DNA of 64,000 bases from Sparassis latifolia (Eukaryota > Basidiomycota > Agaricomycetes > Polyporales > Sparassidaceae), in contig CM031558.1 in NCBI GenBank assembly GCA_018466975.1, positions 1,736,001 to 1,800,000 on the forward strand, in the 5' to 3' direction. The notes below the pieces were generated by a model. It searched no databases, was not told the DNA's origin, and saw only the letters and a program-made list of their open reading frames with translations. Both the position numbers and the translations under genes were made by a program. Positions 11,855-22,594 of this stretch are shown piece by piece (within the stretch, counting starts at the first letter, position 1; each line of letters starts with the position of its first letter).

Positions 11855-14800
11855 ATGGGCCATCAGCACGTGCATGTTGAGTTGTGGGCGGCCGACGAGG
11901 AAATGGACAGAGCGCTGCCCGTTGAACTATCGACCCTCTTCACTGCCCCAACACAAAAATCTCATCCTCGACATCGAGAAAGCATGCTGGCGAGATTTGT
12001 AATTTTGACGGAGCATCAGCCCATACTCTCTGAGAAGCTGCGGTCTTATGACACGGCAGATGCCAAGGGACGCAAGACTCTGGTTCAGAGCTTGCGCCAG
12101 AAGCTGAAGACACAGTTTGTCGACACGTCAAATTATGACGACATCATTGTGGAAACTGTGAGCAGTGTTTCATGTCTGTGAGGTCCCCACTAACTCTCAC
12201 CGCAGAAAATCTGAGAGTGGCTCAATAACCACGCCCGCCATGCGCAGGAGAAAGCGACGAAAAAGCGTATGCATGTTTCTGGCAAGCCCAATGCCTTCAA
12301 GGTGTGGGATGCGCTGGAGAGGGACAAGGTGACTGAGGCCGCGCGAGCACTCGCAGCAGATAAGGGTTGCAATGTCTCCAAGGTGTGGAGAGTCGCACGG
12401 AGTGCCGAATGGGCAAAACTGTCCGAGGAGGAGCAGAAGGTGTATGAGGAAAAGGCGGAAAGTTGGCGCAATGGCACTCTGGATGATAAGATGAAAATGA
12501 AGTGCGTACCTCCTGTCACATAGCATAAGGCAAATCCTGACCTAAGACAGGCTGAGGGAGCAGCGAATGATGCAATATCTGAAGAAGTTTGCCAAGACTA
12601 TGTGGGACACCATGGGCATTCGCATGGCATTCATGCTAGCATATCCGAAGGAAGCGGGGAGTCTGAAGGTAGAGATGTGAGCGTAGACTGTCCGACTGTC
12701 GCCATCTGCTAACCCCCGAGTGAAGGGTGGAGGTCAACCATGCCATCACCAATGGAACTCCATTCGGGGCCTATCCTGGGTGGCTGCGTGCTTACCAGCC
12801 TCTAGCAAAGGTGTTCTCTGAGTGGGCCAAAGGCGAATACGGTAAGAAGACCTCAGTTGCATTGTCGCTGGCACACTGACCTGATTCCTTAGGTGTGACT
12901 GAGACTATGGTGACGGTGAAGAAGACACCTGCCGATTGCATGCGGGCCATGGACAAGATTCAGTTGATGGCCAACGGTTTTCCTCTGCTCCTGTCGGTGC
13001 CCGAAGGTATGGCGGAAGCGCCTCTCAAGGTGATGAAGGTACAAGTTCGAGACTTCATGAATCATCACTACGGTATGACACTCCCACTCGGTGTTGAGAG
13101 ATGCTGACCAGTTTACAGCATTGGCGAAGGGTGTTCGAACTGCAAGTCGCCATGGACGGCTGAACAGCATAGACGACATCAATGAGGTTATTCCAGTGGA
13201 GATGCTACCTGAGAACTTCCAGTGGATCGATCCTCAAAGATGACAAGTGTTCCCGTTCGTGCCCTCCTCGACCACTGGCGGGCATGCCAAGAGGAACATG
13301 GACCTGAGCAGACCATGCGATTCACCCAGTACTTCGACAAGGATGGCGAAGCTGCTCCCGCCAAGTATGATCCTCTTCCACCACTTGACGGATCAGCACA
13401 GGCATTAGAAGAAGGATCTGAACATGAGGTCCAAGAAGCACTCACACCAAGAAGGCGGGAAGGCGAAGAAGAAGGGTAAACCTGTGCGCAAGGTCACGGG
13501 AAAGGCGGCATCGAAGGCGACAAAGGGCAAAGCGGCCCCTGGCGGAGCCAAAGGCGGTGGGCGTAAACGCAAGATGAAAGATGCATACGACTCGGAAGAT
13601 GATGCCAGAAGCAGCCAAGACTCTGATCGGAGTTCGCCAGATATACCCAGCATGGCTTCCGAAGAAGATACGGCCAGCGATGAAGATTCAGGGGATGGCG
13701 AGAGCGTGATTGCGAATAAAGCGAAGAGCAAGGCAGTCGCCACCACCAATGGACGTAAGGCTAACAATGGCAGTGCACCTCAAGCGAGTGGTAGCGGTGG
13801 TGCCAAGATGAAGGCAAAGCGAGGTCTCCAAGACCTTCCTCTGGGCGAACTGCACAGATTTGACACAGAGGAGACCGATGAAGCATGGAGTGAACTGGAG
13901 CCCAGTACAAAGGAGCTCAGGCTTGAGCTTCAAGGCCAAGCCCCGCGTCTCACTGGCGGGAGTACTGTGGGGAGTACTGTGCCCCACCTCGTGAAAAGGA
14001 GAGACGTGTTTCTCGCCACCCTTTCCGTCGAACCACGATACCAGGATATGCTGAAGCAAGTCAAGATTGCGACTGTGGTGAGCTCCTTTCGTGGGGATTC
14101 ATATACACTATTGATCATCCGTCATATAGCCCCAGGTGTATCGTTTCGCCAGGTATGATCCGATTCCCTGGAGCGAATGGTCGTATGGCCAGCGCTACCT
14201 CCCACCGTCATTTCATGCGGTGGACAACTTTGACATCGTCGAGAACTGGTTGGGCGACAAACCATGGCTGACAAAATATCGGTTCTTACATCCACAGGGC
14301 GTACAACAATCTGCACTCGTGATTGGTATGGCGCTGAGGGACCTCACACGATCTCAGTTCATTGAGGAGGGCGAACCGACCAACCTTCCCGACTATGTGG
14401 TGAACTCGGCGATCTCATTTGACGCAGTAGAGCAGCTGCTTCGCTGTTGCGAGATCATTACCTTGGACATGGTGGAAGGGAACGTCACCCATGCCATGGT
14501 GAAGCCAGTGAGCAAGCCTGCCATACGCGGTGCCCCACAAGGTGGCGATGGCCTTGGGGGCCAGGAGGAGCAGGAAGGTGATGCCTCTGCAAGAACTCAC
14601 GATGGCGCTGCTACTGCTGCCAAAGTTCACAAGGCTCACCAGCCTGCCCCCATGGCTGACAAACCAATCATTCCAAGTGGAGGAGACAAAGGGCCGAGCC
14701 AGGAGACCAGTGGTGGGGCCTCTGACGATGGCGAAGAGGACGATGCACACTTGTCCGTACCTAGCAGTGGTGCTGAACGACCGCCACCGCCTCCATTTAT

Positions 14801-15284
14801 ACCTAAGACGAGGAAGGCCGCAGCCACGGAAGACCGTCCGTCAGGTCAAGCCAAAGCGCTCCAGGGAAGGTCGATCACCGATGCCCTTCAGAGTAATATC
14901 CCCGGCAGGATCACTCGCAGTCAGCGTCAAGCGATGGATGAGTCGCCCGCCAAGAATACCCGCAGTCAGCATCCACTAGGAGCTGTGAAAGATTTGAAGA
15001 AGCTTCCTGATCCAAAGCAGAAACGTCAACCAGCACGTCCCGAGCCCGATGGCGAAGACAGCTCTGGCGAAGACAATCCGCCACCTCGGAAGCGTGGACG
15101 TGGTACTCGGGACGAGTTGGTAGTGGCCTCGCCGAGGAAGAAGAATGCGAGGGCCGAGGACTCGGATGATGGTGACAAGCCTCCCGCAAAGCGAAGACGA
15201 GCTCTGCCTCAGACCCCGGAGGTCAAGGACAAGGGAGAAACCAAGCTGAAGCCGGTCCGTCTGGGAAAGCAGCCGCCAAAGTGA
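11855..15284 (+). CDS. Large HMG-box-like, highly charged chromatin-type protein, multi-exon
   Basis: The N-terminal part (MLARFVILTEHQPILSEKLRSY) is followed by an HMG-box-like helix bundle at 12269-12510: KPNAFKVWDALERDKV, KVWRVARSAEWAKLSEEEQK, VYEEKAESWR. Further exons give FAKTMWDTMGIRMAFMLAYP, GAYPGWLRAYQPLAKVFSEW, VKKTPADCMRAMDKIQL and LPENFQWIDPSKM. A long Lys/Gly/Ser-rich basic region (13424-13830) follows, then a folded block at 14140-14470 (RYDPIPWSEWSYGQRYLPPS, NWLGDKPWLTKYRFLHPQG). The tail is Arg/Lys/Pro-rich with TRSQRQA and KRGRGTRDE motifs and ends at 15284. Introns are short. The exact start is uncertain: 11855 is the first ATG in frame, and an upstream ATG at 11824 is possible. 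It diverges from the TET/JBP gene. A DNA-bending or target-site role is inference. Confidence 0.75.
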
Positions 15285-15550
15285 AAGAGAGTGGCTGTTG
15301 GCGCAGGTCGCAAGACCCGCAGTGGCGGCACCAGACCTTGACAATATAACTCCAGTTCAAAGTAGACTCGTAGGCTTCCACATTGTTTAATGTGACCCAT
15401 AGATCTACATAGGTAAAGCCATGGAGATGGTGGCAATGGCGAGGGGAGTTGGCGAGAACTTCAGCAGGCATTCAGTTGACTTGGAGTGGCGGTGGCGAAT
15501 CGAGTGCATGGAGATTCCATGCTAGGTTAAAAAGCATGTATATCAATACT
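15285..15550. other. Intergenic between convergent element genes
   Basis: No coding region seen. It separates the 3' ends of the plus-strand HMG gene and the minus-strand coiled-coil gene. Confidence 0.5.
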
Positions 15551-18500
15551 CTAATGACTACACATTGTGGCTATCTGGGCAAAAGGCGGTGAAGACCATG
15601 GCGGAGTCGACCTTCTCTCGAATGCGCCCAGAGACTTCGCCACCAGCGAGGTTTCTCTCGCCGCCGCCACCTCCTTCCCCACCTTCTTCGCTTCATCCAA
15701 AGCGGACGCCGCCACCGCCATCGAATCCTCTTTGGCGAGTGCCAATTCCATCTCCAGCTTGCTCGCTTGAGCGATCGCCTCTGCCGCCGAAGACCTGAGC
15801 TCCTTCTCCATGCTGTCTGACCACGCTGCCTGGAGCTCCATCGAATGACGGAGGTCGGCCATTCGCCCTGCAGCTTGTCGACGCCCGCTTGGCTCACCGC
15901 CTGGTTCGCGCCTTGCTCCAACCTGTTGACCTTCTCCTTGAGCTCTGGCAGGCAATGTCGCTGGCGACGAGGTCCGCCACCGCCAACTTCACGCCTCCTG
16001 AAGCTCGATGGTGACCGGCCTGCGAAACTCCTCCATCGCCAACTTGACCTCTTCGCGAATGCTCCGGGCATTTTCTTGAAATGCGGATGGCGGGTTGATT
16101 CGCTGGAGCGCCGCTGTGATCTCTGCCTTGACGGTGTTGAGGTCCGCCATCCTCTCCTGGAATTGGACTTCCATCCCGCCCCAGCGCCAGGAACTGCTGT
16201 CGCAACTCGGCACACCGCGCAGTCATCGCTGGATGACTGCGAGGTTTCTTCACCACTGGGGTGTCGCTTCATTCACCGGAGCGACTTCCTGTAGACACTC
16301 GCTGGACGCCGCGCAAGTGGGGTGCTGTATCCCTGGTCAGCGCTGCATGGATTAGAAGCTGTGGCGGGCGCACTTACCCTTGCTGGTCGGAGGCACTGCT
16401 CTGAGGCGGTTCGCCTTCGCATCCCTTTTCGCCTCCGCCTCCTTCTTCGCTGCCTTGCGGTCCAGTGGGGCGCCCCTCTTAGCTGGCCTTCGCCCTTCAT
16501 CGAGATGTCCTGCCTTCGCCAATGTGGAGGACTTCGCTCCCTTCGACGCCTTGGATATCTCCAGGGAGGGCGTCACCTCCTGTGCCACCTCGGCAGCTCC
16601 TGCGCTGCCTCGTGGGGCATCAGCAGCGAACGCCGCCGATCGTCGTGCGGCCGCTCCAAGGACGCGCGCTGTTTCATGGTTACATCGACTCCAGCTGCGA
16701 CAAGATGTCCTGCTTACCTCATCCTCCGCCACCTCTGCCTGATACTCTGGCGCATCCTCTGGTTCGTCGGCGACTGGTGTCAGCATGCGCTTGCTGCTGC
16801 TAGCTTGCGGCGGAGCAGCTGGCCCTGTTTGGAAGGCCATAGCCCGCACCGCCTCCATTGCCAGCCTGGCGGCTTCCTCCATGCCATCGCCTTCTGCCAG
16901 AGGCATCTTGGCTGCTGCCTTCGGAGCACTCGCTTCGCCTTCCTGGTGATCACAGGCACCATTGGGCCCGAGCGACCTCCCATCGCCACTCCTTGTCGCC
17001 TGCCCGCCTCCTTCGCAACAGACTTGGCAGGCAGGACCTCATCCGCCTCACGTACTGAGGTCCTGGTGACCTCGCCACCATCTTGCGCACCTGAGTTTTG
17101 GCTCCTCACCGGCTTTGGCTTGGGTCCTGATTTCTTACCTTCGCCAGGTTTGGCGACCGCACCAGACTTGGCAGGCGCGCCAGACTTGGAGACCTCGCCA
17201 GAGTTGGCGACCTCGCCAGAGTTGGACAGAGCCACAGCTCCAGTGGCGGTGGCGGACTTGGTGGCGCGCTTGGACTTCGACGATTTCTCCACCGAGGCCT
17301 CGCCTTCAGCGTTGGCTTCATAGCGCGTGACGGTCGCCTTCTGCTTCGTCGCCTCGACCTCCTCGCCACCCTTGACCATGGAGCTGGATGCTGCAGCATT
17401 GCGTGTCTTGGTCTTCTTCGGCGGCTTGCGCTTCGACGCTCCCATGACCATGGGTTCTGCACCATCGGGCTCATCGGAGTCGACCTTGACGTCGTATGGA
17501 GGTGGCGACGTGGGCAGTGGCTTGCCCTCTACCACCAGCGCTGCGCACATCTCTTGGAACTCACGCCAGCGGTGTGTGAGTTTCTCGCAGGGGCACGCCG
17601 TCCGTGTTCCTCAGCGCGATGCTGCAACTGACGCCTCATGCTGCACATTCGAGGCAGCGACCGAAGTTGGCGGTGTTGAGCTTGCATGGCCACTCTTTCT
17701 CCTGGCAGCCAACGCAAGGGACGAGCTGCAGGAACATTAGCACAGGTCAATGTCTCACAAGATCGTTACTCACCGAATCTGTTGCATGTGCCCACATGAA
17801 GTCAGACACGCTGGTGGACGCCTTTTTCCACATGTCCTTCTGCGACACCGTCACCTTCGCCGCTTCGCCTTCACCGCCGCTTTCCTTCGCCGCCGCTTTG
17901 CCTTCCCTTCGCCTTCGCCTTCGTGCGACATGAGGCGTCGCCGCCATCCTCGTTGTCTGTTTGACAGGTTTGGCAGGGGCGTTCGTCTTCGCAACACCGT
18001 CGTTAGAGTCCCCGCGGTCTTGGCGGTAGATTGAAGGCGGTGCCGGAGTCTCATCTTCGCTTTCGATGAACTCCTTGCTCTTGTATTCCTTCGTCGCACG
18101 CTTCTTCTTTGGCGGCTTGACGGTCGGTACTTCCTCTTCATCGCTTGACTCCTTCGCCTTCCTCTTCCCGCTCTTCTTCGTGCTCACCTTCGAGCCCTCC
18201 ACCTCGGTCTGCGCCATCCTCTTCTGCGCACGCTGCGCCGGCCAGAGGTGGTCGGGCCTCGCCTTTCTCCTTTGCGACTCGATCGGCTTCATCCGCTTCG
18301 CCTTCGGAGCCGCCTCCTCGTTCTCACTCTCCTCACTCGACTCTGTGATGACCGCCTTGCGCTTTCGGAGTGATGGGGCAGCTGGCGAGATCGATATTGG
18401 TCTGGCAGTTGGCGGAGGGGGCGACGCCGCATCGACCTCGATGGATTCGGGCTGGCCTGCACCCGCACGCCTTCCGCCATCTCATCGCCGCCATCTTTGT

Positions 18501-19294
18501 CGGCATCGCCGCCCTCATCACTGTCGGCATCGCCGCCGCCCTCGCCTCCTGCTCCTCTCCCTCTCCCTCTCCCCATCCTCTTCCTCGCTCATCGCATGCG
18601 CCGCCTTCCCTGCGCCTTCTCCTTGCTCTTGCCCTTTCCCTTGTCCTCCCCCACCTCCACGTGGACGATACGCTCACCCACCATGCCTGTCCCGACGTCG
18701 TTGTCAGCTCTCTCCTTGCCTTTCCCCTTGGTGACGAGGTCCCCAGTAGCCAGGTCCTCCTCGCCACGTCCCTGGGTGTCGTCATCGGCTGGCACATTGC
18801 CCCAGCCCTCCGCTGGCATACTCTTCACCGGTGGCAGCTTGCAATATGGATCTGGTGCAGTCAGTGTGTCGCTCAACGCCTCACAACGCTTGTGACTCAC
18901 CTTCAGTCCACCACTGCCTTCCCAGGTCCTCACACTCCCCATACTTGCGCACAGCCAGAGGGTACCTCTTGTATATCCTCTCGTCGTCGTTCGATATGTG
19001 GTCCAGCCGCGCCAGGGCCTTCTGCTGGTACGCCCGGGTGAATTCCAGCAACGCACTGATGACGATGCCAGGCATCCTCAACGACTTCAAGGGCTGCGGA
19101 AACTCTTTCAAGCCGACTCTGTGTGGCATATTCGGTGAGGGTATGCCAGACCTGCGACCGATGACTTACCACTTCGAGGTAAATTCTCGCCTCCCAGTCC
19201 GAATAGCGAGGGTCGCCCTGGCGAGGCGCCGCTGCAACAATGGCCGCCAGTCGCGCGCCTGCAGAACATAGTTGGGGTCGATATCCAGAGTCAT
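15551..19294 (-). CDS. Element-encoded coiled-coil / Cys-cluster protein, low complexity, with stops and frame breaks
   Basis: Function is not known to me; similar charged proteins with this N-terminus are, to my recollection, common beside KDZ genes in mushrooms. The start is MTLDIDPNYVLQARDWRPLL at 19294. A change of frame is needed to reach GDPRYSDWEARIYLEV. A well-conserved helical block follows (19129-18881: KSLRMPGIVISALLEFTRAY, DDERIYKRYPLAVRKYG). A long KKKRATKE/ESEDE-rich linker comes next. Near 17600-17740 a Cys cluster reads PCVGCQEKEWPC then GRCLECAA, a TGA stop, then GVSC. A Ser/Lys/Pro-rich stretch (16950-17540) precedes Ala/Glu coiled coils to 15551 (MEEAARLAMEAVRAM, EAIAQASKLEMELALAKEDS). 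The TGA may be a mutated CGA Arg codon. Its 5' end abuts the next plus-strand gene head to head. Confidence 0.6.
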
Positions 19295-19319
19295 GGCGAG
19301 CTTGGCAGAAGAAAGCGTG

Positions 19320-21058
19320 AGGGTGTTTCAAAAGCAGAGGTTGCAGTACAGCGGAGGCGGAGCAGACGACGCTATGAGCTGGCAGACGCGATCTGCACCA
19401 AGTTCAACTTCACACGCCACGCGACCACGTGCTTTGCACGCGATCGCTGGACTTGCGCGATTTCTCAAGTCTCTCAAGGTCAGTGTGACCTGCCGCAAGT
19501 TCTCATGGCTCCCAACAGTAAGTTCTATTGCTCTCCTTGTGGAATCTGACTCCTTTGTGATGTTATCTGACCTTTCTATGTCATATCAATCCCCTTTCTA
19601 CAACTGATCTCCCGCGATCCAGGACTGATCGAAGACTTGTCTGCTCGCCACAATCTACCTGTCATGGCCAGTGACGCGGAACCTCCTGACACGCTGGACA
19701 TTACGATGGGCGAGTCGGATGAGGAGGATAGTATCGCTGAGCCCCGTCGTCCACTCATTTCGGATCTCCTTGACTCTCCTGGATCTGCCCAGATCTCCTT
19801 GCCTCTCCACTCTGCTTCTCAGACACCCTCACGCCCGCCACACTACCCCGTCCCTGGCGGCTCCATTTGCGCCATCCAACTCGCCACATGAGCATCTTCA
19901 CCGCCACGCCCGCCAAAGGTACAGGCATCATCTGGATCTGTGGCGCCTGTGGAGGGAAGTCGCGCACTTATTCCTGACCCTCTGGCGCCAGCTTGGGATG
20001 AAAGTCGTGGCAGTTCGCCAATCCATAGGCGTGCACTCATCTCAGATTCCACCCCCACTGCGCCTGGTGGAATGTTCGACTTCGACACTCCTGGCATCTC
20101 GCCAATCCCTCGATGCGCCCTGTTGGAAGCTACTCCCCTTCCTCCACCAGCTCACACTTTCGACTTTCGCACTCCTGACACCTCCCAACTCCCTCGACGA
20201 TCGCTCATTGCTGAGCCCCTTGACGCTACGCCACGTACATCCATCCACTTCAATAGTCAAGCAAGTACGCCGATGGCGAGGGGCATGCTGGTGGACGAGA
20301 CACTTGATGCGGAACCAGTGCCGAAACTGCTGGACTTTGACAATAGTCCTCCTGCCACGCCAGGACGACGGCGAGCTCTGGTGATAGACAGCCCTGGCGC
20401 GACGCCTGTGCGTAGCCAGGTCCGGTGGCTAAATAGTCCCAGCACTTCGCCTCCAAAGAGGCGGCCTTTGTTGGACGATGTTTTAAGTCCACCGCCTCCG
20501 CCATCGGGCGCTCTCACTCGCCAGCTCGCACTTTCGATGACAGCAATTTCCGCCACGATGCACCTGTCATTCACTATATGAAAGGCAGCATCGAGCCAGT
20601 CACTGTTACTTCCAGGATGCCAAGTCTGGCAGCACTTCCAGATGAGCTGCCAATCCATCGTCCCACCCATTGGGAACAGGTTCCAGGCTTATTCCCAGAT
20701 ACCACACAGCTGCTGCCAATGGCAGTCCCTGGAGAGACGAATGCCGCTTCTGGCTCACAAGTGGCCCGCCTCGGTAGATCGTTTGTGCAGATCGCAGCAG
20801 AGGCAGACAGTTCCAGTGAGTGCATCCCTGGCAACCTTCAGTCTGATGTTGACCTTATTCATAGTGGACGATGACGAAGGTGATAGCTTTGCAGTTAGTC
20901 GTCGTCGCGCCATGTTGCGGGAGCGCATTGTACGTCTTCAGTGTGAGCTCAACCTCACTGAGGATATGCACGTTGCGAACCTCAATGCCAGCTCGACCAT
21001 GTTCCAAATGGGGTACATTCTGAGGGACATTCGTGGCGAGGCGTATTGCAGCAACTGA
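19320..21058 (+). CDS. Repeat protein with imperfect 28-residue RALI/FDF motif, C-terminal coiled coil
   Basis: No known family recognised. The 5' exon (19320-19510) is basic and cysteine-bearing (RRRSRRRYELADAICTKFNF, CFARDRWTCAISQV) and splices by GTAAGT at 19511 to RLIEDLSARHNLP. From about 19700 to 20510 an imperfect unit recurs 7-8 times. Its core is PRRALI-x-D, then an A/L-TP turn, then FDF-x-TP: for example HRRALISDS, MFDFDTPGISPI, PRRSLIAEPLDATP, LDFDNSPPATP, KRRPLLDDVL. After a frame change near 20515 the protein continues RTFDDSNFRHDAPVIHYM and DELPIHRPTHWEQVPG. It then splices (GTGAGT at 20817) to a coiled C-terminus (RRRAMLRERIVRLQCELN) that stops at 21058. The start codon could not be fixed. 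The gene diverges from the 15551-19294 gene. Confidence 0.6.
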
Positions 21059-21174
21059 ACTAGTGTCTTTGAGCATTTTGGTGTTAGCAATATATGACCG
21101 CTATGTAACAGCTTGTATACCAGTACAAAATGGATACATTCACTTCTGCATCACTAAGCTCTAAAGCCCATCGC

Positions 21175-22400
21175 TCCTCCAGTGTACTCTTCAGATGGGC
21201 GGACTGCGCTCGCCATCACCAAGGCATGTTGTTGCCAGCAATTGGCCCATCGCCAAAGGACCTGAGTGAAAGCTTCACTGCATGGGAATATCGCTCCGCC
21301 AGCAAAGGGCCCACTGCCAAGGGTCAGAGGGTTGGCCATCGCCAAGCCGTGTTTTCGCCACCAATTGGCCCTCCGCCATGAGTGCTGGTGAGTGATGGGC
21401 CCACCGGCAAAGGTCAGAGGATTGGCGATCACCAGAGCACGTCATCACCACCAATGCGCCCGGAAACTGCAGGGCTGTATGTGACAATGGGCCCATTGGT
21501 GGCGATGACATATCCTGGTGATCGTCAACCCACTGGCCTTTGGCGGTGGGCCGATTGCTGGCGATAACATGCTCTGGCGTTGGCCAACCCACTGGCTTTT
21601 GGCGGTGGGCCGATTGCTGGCGGAAACATGTCCTGGCGATGACCTATCCTATGGGTGCTTGCAGTAAGGCCCTCACTGAGGGTGCTTTGGTGATGGGCCG
21701 ACTGCTGGCGATAACATGCTCTGGCAATCGTCAACTCTCTAACCTTTGGCGGTGGGCCCATCCTTCAGGTTACACTCTGGGCGATCGGCCCACTGCTCAT
21801 TCGTCATACTCTGGCGGTGGGCCGATTGCTCAGACAAACATGCTCTGGCCATGGCCAACCCTCTGACCTTTGGCGGTGGGCCGATTGCTGGCGGAAACAT
21901 GTCCTGGCGATGACCTATCCCATGGGTGCTTGCAGTAAGGCCCTCACTGAGGGTGCTTTGGCGATGGGCCGATTGCTGGCGATAACATGCTCTGGCAATC
22001 GCCAACCTCTAACCTTTGGCGGTGGGCCCATCCTTCAGGTTACACTCTGGGCGATCGGCCCACTGCTCATTCGTCATACTTTGGTGGTGGGCCGATTGCT
22101 CAGACAAACATGCTCTGGCCATGGCCAACACTCTGACCTTTGGCGGTGGGCCCATCCATCATCTCATTCATCATACTCTGGCGGTGGGCCGATTGCTCAG
22201 ACAAACATGCTCTGGCCATGGCCAACACTCTGACCTTTGGCGGTGGGCCCATCCGTCATCTTACACTCGTGGCGATGGGCCCACTGCTCATTGATCATAC
22301 TTTGGCAGTGGGCCCATCGATGGCGATAACATGCTCTGGCGTCGGCCCACCCTCTGACCTGTGGCGGTGGGCCCATTGCTTAACGGTTACAACACTGTAA
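21175..22400 (-). repeat. Right subterminal array, core GGCGGTGGGCC
   Basis: More than 20 copies of GGCGGTGGGCC or close variants (GGCGATGGGCC, GGTGGTGGGCC) on the plus strand, spaced roughly 55-65 bp. Spacers such as GATTGCTGGCGATAACATGC and ATCCTTCAGGTTACACTCTG differ from the left array, so only the core is shared, in inverted orientation. Open frames through it are artefacts. Confidence 0.85.
21600..22140 (+). repeat. About 271-bp higher-order tandem duplication within the right array
   Basis: The block GGAAACATGTCCTGGCGATG ... TGCAGTAAGGCCCTCACTGA ... starting near 21620 recurs near 21890 almost unchanged, with the same order of sub-units. Confidence 0.85.
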
Positions 22401-22515
22401 TATGCCCTGCTAGTGGGCCGAGCACTGGGATAAGAACACTAGCGGTGGGCCCACTGCTAGTATCCCACACATGAAAGGTATGGGCCCACTGCTGGTAGAG
22501 GTCAACATGGTGACA

Positions 22516-22594
22516 ATGGGCCGACGTCCTGCTGGCTGTCCAGTTCATGACAATGTCAGGGTAAATGGGAGTTCAGTTCAGGTAACATGACTGA
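22516..22594 (-). repeat. KDZ element right terminal inverted repeat
   Basis: The complement of 2586-2662, ending CAGGTAACATGACTGA at 22594. Immediately outside is the interrupted tnp2 coding sequence. Confidence 0.9.

Larger units (their letters stand above)
2586..22594. mobile_element. Giant KDZ-type DNA transposon with cargo genes (about 20 kb)
   Basis: The two ends carry matching inverted termini, 2586-2662 and 22516-22594, each containing CCCATTTACCCTGACATTGT or its complement. Just inside lie subterminal repeat arrays with the same core in opposite orientation. Between them sit a KDZ-family transposase, a TET/JBP-like dioxygenase, an HMG-box protein and three further genes, so the unit is one complete large element. 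Association of KDZ transposons with TET/JBP genes in basidiomycetes is established knowledge; the exact gene set here is read from the sequence. No target-site duplication is visible: the left flank is the Spt5-like copy and the right flank is a tnp2 transposase gene cut in its coding region. The element may therefore be chimeric or rearranged at one end. Confidence 0.9.

Noticed and set aside
12196..12210. Premature stop in the HMG gene (AAAATCTGAGAG)
   Set aside because: A downstream acceptor (TCTGAGAG before TGGCTC) gives an in-frame splice that avoids the TGA.
18066..18895. Plus-strand Ser/Pro-rich frames of more than 120 codons
   Set aside because: Antisense shadows of the Glu/Lys/Ala-rich minus-strand gene; no splice sites or start context.
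19671..20384. 237-codon plus-strand frame
   Set aside because: Alternative frame of the RALI/FDF repeat gene; the repeat motif is coherent only in the 19940-20581 frame.
21380..22400. Repetitive open frames (WADCWRKHVLAM type)
   Set aside because: They lie wholly in the right subterminal array and appear in several frames at once.
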